Position numbers and translations under genes: made by a program. The notes beneath the pieces were generated by a model. That model did no database searches. It worked only from the letters and a program-made list of their open reading frames with translations, and was not told where the DNA came from. Positions 5,641-7,977 of a DNA stretch of 7,977 nucleotides are shown here, piece after piece. The stretch is from Kiritimatiellales bacterium (GTDB taxonomy: Bacteria; Verrucomicrobiota; Kiritimatiellia; Kiritimatiellales; Pontiellaceae): the NCBI GenBank assembly GCA_015486775.1, contig WFRA01000364.1, positions 1 through 7,977 on the forward strand, in the 5' to 3' direction. Each line of letters starts with the position of its first letter. Position 1 is the first letter of the stretch.

Positions 5641-6330
5641 CTACACATATTTTCTGGGATCGGTTTCTCCGATGTCGCCAAAACCTTTTTTTCGTAGCAG
5701 GCATGAATCGCAGTGCCCGCAGGAACGCCCATCAGGGGCGGGGTCGTAGCAGCTCGTGGTTTTAGCGTAATCAACGCCCAAGTCCAGCCCGCATTGGATA
5801 ATTTCCGCCTTGCCCATTTCGATCAACGGCGCGTGAATCGTCATTTTCTTGCCCTGCACCCCGGCAACGGTAGCGAGGTTGGCCATGGCTTCGTAGGCCG
5901 CCACAAATTCGGGGCGGCAATCGGGATAGCCGCTATAGTCAAGCGCGTTGACGCCGATAAAGATATCGAAGGCACCCAGCACTTCCGCCCAAGCCAGGGC
6001 ATAGGAGAGAAAAATTGTGTTCCGCGCCGGCACATAGGTGATCGGGATTTCATCGCCCAGCTCGTCCATACTTCCATGCTTTGGAACTTCGATATCCGCC
6101 GTCAGCGCGGAGCCGCCAAAGGTGCGCAGGTCGATCTCCACCACCTTGTGTTCCACCGCTTTTTCGGCGGCCTGCTCCGCCGCGCAACCGAGCTCGATAC
6201 TGTGGCGCTGGCCATAGCTAAACGACAGGGCATACACCTCGAATCCATCCCGAAGCGCCATCGCCATTGCCGTTGCGGAATCGAGCCCGCCGCTCAGCAG
6301 CACCACCGCTTTTTTCTGATTGTTTAACAT
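5641..6330 (-). CDS. queC: 7-cyano-7-deazaguanine (preQ0) synthase QueC
   Basis: Protein of 229 aa, the usual QueC length. It uses ATP and ammonia to convert 7-carboxy-7-deazaguanine to preQ0 (EC 6.3.4.20), the precursor of queuosine in tRNA; in some bacteria preQ0 also feeds 7-deazaguanine DNA modification. The PP-loop SGGLDS is at 13-18, SFSYGQRH at 36-43 and the conserved [10 protein letters not shown] at 99-108. The zinc site is four cysteines C194, C204, C207 and C210 in a C-x9-C-x2-C-x2-C array. It is cytosolic and all key residues are present. The ATG at 6330 follows a modest GGGAT about 6 nt upstream. It lies 31 nt after hsdR and 47 nt before the carbamoyltransferase gene on the same strand, so all three may share a transcript. 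No queD, queE, queF or tgt is in the window, so the adjacency says little about its partners. Confidence 0.96.
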   Translation of the reverse strand: MLNNQKKAVVLLSGGLDSATAMAMALRDGFEVYALSFSYGQRHSIELGCAAEQAAEKAVEHKVVEIDLRTFGGSALTADIEVPKHGSMDELGDEIPITYVPARNTIFLSYALAWAEVLGAFDIFIGVNALDYSGYPDCRPEFVAAYEAMANLATVAGVQGKKMTIHAPLIEMGKAEIIQCGLDLGVDYAKTTSCYDPAPDGRSCGHCDSCLLRKKGFGDIGETDPRKYV

Positions 6331-6361
6331 TTCATTATCCCGTCGGTTCTATACTTCTTGT

Positions 6362-7977
6362 TTACAGGAATCCCCCTGTATTTGAATAAATACTGATATC
6401 TTCACCATAGTAGCTTTCATAGACATGTTCAAAAAGAGCGGAGCATTTGGAGCTGAAGAGTTCGCGGGTGTAGGTTTCTGGCAGACCGCTATCGAGTTCA
6501 TCTTCGATGGCTAGGCGGACTTTGGCTCGGGCCTGAGTTTGATGCCGCCAATCCACGCCAAGTAGTGTTTTGAGGCGGGATAAAACCTTATGGGCAACCT
6601 TCTTCACTTCCTCCCGTTCCTCCGTCGATAATTCGGGACCGGGGCGCGTGAGAATATCGAACACGGTCAACTCCTCTTCGGTCAAGTGCTCTCTCAGATG
6701 GCGTTGCTGCTCCACGGAAAGGGTCTCCGTAAAATCCAGCAGGTCTTCCAGGATCTGCTCAATGTTCCGACTGCCGTTATTGTAGCTCTCGATCAGTTCT
6801 TCAAACTTTTCCAGATAATCGGTGCGGGTCTTGTTGAGGCGGATCAGCTTTTCAAGCTGGGCGCGGATGGCGGCCTTGAGCATTTCCAAATCCGTGTTCC
6901 GATGTTTGGATTTTTTTAGCCGATCACGCAGGGTTTCAAAATCGACTTTTGAAAGATCAATCAGCGGTACGGGTGTGGTCGGCATATCTACACCGGTAAT
7001 CGAGTTGTCCAACACTTCATTTACTCGCCCCATTACCTCGCTGATGTCCACAGGATCAGGATTCAATGTTGCTCGAATCGCGTCAGCGACGGCGGTCAGG
7101 CAGGCGACGCGACCGGAAAACTCCAGAGCCGCCGGATCGGGTTTCACCGCTTTGTACAACATACTGGCCAACCGTTCGTTTGCCAGAAACTCCTTGCGGA
7201 TGTCATCAGGTGCAATCAGTACATTTCTGGCATCATCAATATATTGCAAACGGTTCAGATCGCCCAAAGATAAACTCTCGATGGCCGCCAGATCAACGCC
7301 CTTACCGGCGCAATAAGTCGTGGCATCCAAAATTGCCTTCCGCAAATCCTCCACCAATTGCTGCTTATCGCGAACGGGCGTTTCTCCGCCACCTCCCTGT
7401 CCATAGATCGCCAGCGCCTTTTCGAGCGAGGCAAACACATTCGCATAATCTACAATCATGCCACTGTGCTTACCGGGGAAAACCCGGTTGGCCCGCGCAA
7501 TGGTCTGCATCAACGTATGGTTGCGCATCGGCTTATCGAGGTAGACCGTAGAACAACTCGGTGCATCAAACCCCGTCAACCACATAGCGCAGAGGAATAC
7601 AATGCGTAGCGGATCATTTGGATCCTTGAACTTTTCGCCCAGATCCTCGTCATGCATTCGCCTGCGGTGCGGTTCAATATCGAGGCCGAGCTTCTGCATC
7701 TGCTCAATCTCGTTCTGCCCCGGCGAAACAATCAGCGCCATATCCGTCGTCTGTAAAACCTGCAAGCGATCCAGCAGTTCATCTTTCCGATCTTCCGGAA
7801 GCGCATAGTGGCCGAGAAGTTCTTTCTTCACCCGCGCCAACTCCTCCTTCCAGGCCGTACGCACCTTATCGTGCATCCGGAGCGCCGTCGCCTTGTCGAT
7901 GGACACCACCATCGCCTTGCCAACGAAACCGCGTCCCAGAAAATGGTTCACAATATCATGGGCGATCGTATCCAGCC
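6362..7977 (-). CDS. hsdR: Type I restriction enzyme R subunit, C-terminal half (5' end beyond window)
   Basis: The frame is open to the right edge and contributes 537 residues ending in a TAA. Full HsdR proteins are about 1000 aa or more, so the nuclease domain and the first helicase motifs lie outside. What is visible is the second RecA-like helicase domain, beginning IAHDIVNHFLGRGFVGKAMVV, with motif V as LTGFDAP (133-139) and motif VI as QTIARANRVF (157-166). A long charged helical C-terminal region follows, with the block VFDILTRPGPELSTEEREEVKK and the ending FEHVYESYYGE, typical of the DUF3387-type HsdR tail that contacts the methyltransferase core. HsdR drives ATP-dependent DNA translocation and cuts unmethylated foreign DNA in complex with HsdM and HsdS, which should lie upstream but are not visible. 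A GTG at 7951 is internal and is not the start. Nothing suggests it is broken within the window. Confidence 0.93.
   Translation of the reverse strand, partial: LDTIAHDIVNHFLGRGFVGKAMVVSIDKATALRMHDKVRTAWKEELARVKKELLGHYALPEDRKDELLDRLQVLQTTDMALIVSPGQNEIEQMQKLGLDIEPHRRRMHDEDLGEKFKDPNDPLRIVFLCAMWLTGFDAPSCSTVYLDKPMRNHTLMQTIARANRVFPGKHSGMIVDYANVFASLEKALAIYGQGGGGETPVRDKQQLVEDLRKAILDATTYCAGKGVDLAAIESLSLGDLNRLQYIDDARNVLIAPDDIRKEFLANERLASMLYKAVKPDPAALEFSGRVACLTAVADAIRATLNPDPVDISEVMGRVNEVLDNSITGVDMPTTPVPLIDLSKVDFETLRDRLKKSKHRNTDLEMLKAAIRAQLEKLIRLNKTRTDYLEKFEELIESYNNGSRNIEQILEDLLDFTETLSVEQQRHLREHLTEEELTVFDILTRPGPELSTEEREEVKKVAHKVLSRLKTLLGVDWRHQTQARAKVRLAIEDELDSGLPETYTRELFSSKCSALFEHVYESYYGEDISIYSNTGGFL

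Noticed and set aside
5594..5704. Extended N-terminus for the carbamoyltransferase
   Set aside because: It would overlap queC by over 60 bases and add a sequence foreign to the family, while the ATG at 5593 has a good Shine-Dalgarno and gives the standard MEHLISLKEW start.
1..7977. CRISPR array, tRNA or rRNA gene, insertion sequence or prophage
   Set aside because: I saw no regularly spaced direct repeats with unique spacers, no tRNA-like TTCRANNC context with acceptor pairing, no transposase or integrase and no phage structural gene. Coding density is high with no gap over 200 nt.

Overview
The window is an ordinary-looking stretch of bacterial chromosome, moderately GC-rich and densely packed, holding eight genes. 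Two of them (an aminotransferase at the left edge and hsdR at the right edge) run out of the window. Nothing in it fixes the species. The mix of a heparan-glucosaminide-acetyltransferase-like membrane protein (DUF5009/NagX type), a bacterial UDP-xylose synthase and GC-rich dispersed palindromes would suit the Planctomycetota-Verrucomicrobiota-Kiritimatiellota group. That is a low-confidence impression, not a measurement.

Left region (1-3145): a class IV PLP aminotransferase (minus strand, C-terminus cut off) is divergent from a two-gene unit on the plus strand. The unit is UDP-glucuronate decarboxylase (UDP-xylose synthase) followed 5 nt later by a multi-pass membrane acetyltransferase. They may jointly serve surface or storage polysaccharide building, but the pairing is the only evidence for that.

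Middle region (3156-4502): a minus-strand three-gene unit reads antitoxin (Phd/YefM-like) - PIN-domain toxin (VapC-like) - HAD phosphatase. Antitoxin and toxin overlap by ATGA. The HAD gene's Shine-Dalgarno overlaps the toxin stop codon. A perfect 17-bp palindrome containing a TTGACA box lies just upstream of the antitoxin and is a good candidate for the autoregulatory operator. Two 60-base samples of the toxin gene are 45-47% GC by hand count, against 63% in a sample of the UDP-xylose synthase gene, which suggests the toxin-antitoxin pair was acquired.

Between this unit and the next gene (4503-4660) there is a small non-coding cluster of GC-rich hairpins, including two 21/23-identical copies of one palindromic repeat.

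Right region (4661-7977): three minus-strand genes in the order hsdR (C-terminal half of a type I restriction subunit), queC (preQ0 synthase) and an ornithine-carbamoyltransferase family enzyme. The gaps are 31 and 47 nt, so they could share a transcript. The carbamoyltransferase keeps its carbamoyl-phosphate motifs but departs from the textbook ornithine enzyme at both amino-acceptor motifs, making its true substrate the most checkable enzymatic question here. No RNA gene, CRISPR array, insertion sequence or clear rho-independent terminator was seen, and no convincing wholly new system was found.
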